Of a stretch of 64,000 bases of DNA, positions 63,158-64,000 are shown one piece after another. How positions within the stretch are numbered: position 1 is the stretch's first letter; each line of letters begins with the position of its first letter. The translations under genes and the position numbers were made by a program. Source of the DNA: Sphingobacterium corticibacter (GTDB lineage: Bacteria; Bacteroidota; Bacteroidia; Sphingobacteriales; Sphingobacteriaceae); assembly GCF_003076635.1 (NCBI RefSeq), contig NZ_QDKG01000003.1, positions 124,001 to 188,000 on the forward strand, written 5' to 3'. The notes beneath the pieces were generated by a model. That model was not told where the DNA came from. It ran no database searches and was given only the letters and a program-made list of their open reading frames with translations.

Positions 63158-63214
63158 TACTAATTTTATTGGCACAATATTACTAATAAATTTAGTCTTT
63201 CAAAAATTTACTAA
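63158..63214. promoter_or_regulatory. Three TACTAA repeats in the divergent promoter region
   Basis: TACTAA occurs at 63158-63163, 63181-63186 and 63209-63214; the first two extend to TATTACTAA (63155-63163, 63178-63186), spaced 23 bases. They lie between the GIY-YIG-like gene and the S24 regulator and could be the regulator's operator sites. Confidence 0.45.
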
Positions 63215-63219
63215 AAAAA

Positions 63220-63993
63220 ATGTCAAACATATCTACCAATCTCAAATACCTACGCAAGAAGAAAGGTCTTACTCAACAGCAGTTTGCAGATGCGCTAGCC
63301 ATTAAAAGAGCTTCTGTAGGAGCTTATGAAGAGGATCGCGCAGAACCAAAATATGATCTGCTAAAAAAAATAGCAGACTTCTTTGAGCTGACGATGGATG
63401 AGTTGATTGATCAAGTCATTGATGAGCATTGGAAACCTACTGCTCGCGGCAATGCAGCCAACTTGCGTGTCCTGAGCATCACGGTAGATCAACATGATAA
63501 TGAGAATATAGAATTGGTACCCGTCAAAGCAAGCGCAGGCTATATGAATGGCTATGGTGATCCAGAGTATGTGCGCGAATTACCACGCTTCTCTTTACCA
63601 ATGTTCAATCAAGGTACGTATCGCGCTTTTGAGATCAAAGGAGATTCGATGTTGCCCTTGCCAACAGGTAGTATTATTATCGCCGAATACGTGGAAAATT
63701 GGACGGATGTCAAAGTAGGACAGACCTACGTAATCGTTTCTAAATCGGATGGCATTGTGTACAAACGGATCGGTCAAAAATTTAAAGAAGAAAAGGGATT
63801 GCGATTGGTATCTGACAACAAATCGTATGAACCTTACTGGGTAGAATCTGCCGATGTATTGGAAGTATGGAAAGCAAAGGCATTTATTAGTACAGAATTA
63901 CCAGAGCCTAATCCAGAGCCTTCGTTAGAAGCACTGAGTTCTATGATGGCGCAAATGCAGAAAACGATCAATGCTGTAGCCGATAAGAAATAG
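63220..63993 (+). CDS. XRE-HTH S24 peptidase-like repressor (LexA/CI type)
   Basis: 257 residues. The N-terminal XRE HTH (about 7-62): LKYLRKKKGLTQQQFADALA, IKRASVGAYEEDRAEPKYDL. The C-terminal S24 domain has the self-cleavage features: Ala106-Gly107 in KASAGY as candidate cleavage site, catalytic Ser143 in GDSMLPLP, and Lys182 in GIVYKR. Such proteins respond to RecA-type signals and derepress SOS or prophage genes. A stress-induced autoregulated repressor is likely (inference). No prophage genes are seen in the window, but it ends 7 bases downstream. Its operators may be the TACTAA repeats upstream. Confidence 0.88.
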   Translation: MSNISTNLKYLRKKKGLTQQQFADALAIKRASVGAYEEDRAEPKYDLLKKIADFFELTMDELIDQVIDEHWKPTARGNAANLRVLSITVDQHDNENIELVPVKASAGYMNGYGDPEYVRELPRFSLPMFNQGTYRAFEIKGDSMLPLPTGSIIIAEYVENWTDVKVGQTYVIVSKSDGIVYKRIGQKFKEEKGLRLVSDNKSYEPYWVESADVLEVWKAKAFISTELPEPNPEPSLEALSSMMAQMQKTINAVADKK

Positions 63994-64000
63994 TTTTAGA

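Noticed and set aside
1..64000. CRISPR arrays, rRNA genes, insertion sequences with transposase
   Set aside because: I looked for regularly spaced repeats, rRNA motifs and transposase motifs (DDE, HUH) and found none.

Overview
The window is a 64 kb piece of a Bacteroidota chromosome, most like Sphingobacteriaceae (Sphingobacterium or Pedobacter type). The evidence is a SusC/SusD pair under an ECF sigma and FecR anti-sigma pair, many short-lipobox lipoproteins, promoters with the Bacteroidota -7 element TAnnTTTG, few Shine-Dalgarno sequences, and families such as DUF3050, DUF4394 and DUF4385. The genus is an inference; no rRNA is present.

Layout. 0-4 kb: glycogen-to-trehalose genes treZ (running off the left edge) and glgX on the minus strand. 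4.5-5.4 kb: a tandem pair of small cytidylyltransferase-like proteins. 5.5-10.5 kb: an M16 peptidase, an M3 oligopeptidase and a 59-residue membrane protein. 10.5-15.4 kb: lepA, folD, small proteins and ferritin. 15.5-21 kb: a glutaminase-STAS fusion, AraC/aldo-keto reductase, a Gfo/Idh/MocA oxidoreductase and an autoregulated TetR operon. 21-22 kb: DUF3253-DUF4385-DUF2256, the last overlapping its neighbour.

22.5-28.6 kb is accessory: a HEPN-type protein, a small HTH-like protein, gene relics, an AbiH-family protein (an abortive-infection family), the surviving 3' end of a decayed lipoprotein gene, three tandem lipoprotein genes behind near-identical promoters, a dead lipoprotein gene, and a duplicated 3' end of tRNA-Lys. 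This looks like a turnover hot spot beside a tRNA.

28.7-40.7 kb is mostly core: M1 peptidase, ArsC-like protein, SRPBCC and GNAT proteins, ZIP transporter, rpoN, PBP1A, and a large protein joining a zinc-peptidase-like domain, a TolB-type propeller and an Omp85-like barrel. 41.4-46.6 kb holds two copies of an unfamiliar cassette: a small protein of 57 or 64 residues ending in the same QTWNF, followed within 30 bases by a roughly 650-residue lipoprotein with a fimbrillin-like front half and a Rossmann-like back half. The first lipoprotein copy is frameshifted. This is the best candidate here for an undescribed system.

46.8-55.8 kb reads as one regulated unit: ECF sigma, FecR, SusC, SusD and a Tat-exported phosphocholine-specific phospholipase C, suggesting sensing, hydrolysis and import of a phospholipid or its headgroup. 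55.9-64 kb: a DUF3050 protein, a DUF4394 lipoprotein, an outer-membrane barrel protein, a three-part metallophosphoesterase, a GIY-YIG-like protein with a degraded catalytic motif, and a divergent LexA/CI-like S24 regulator.
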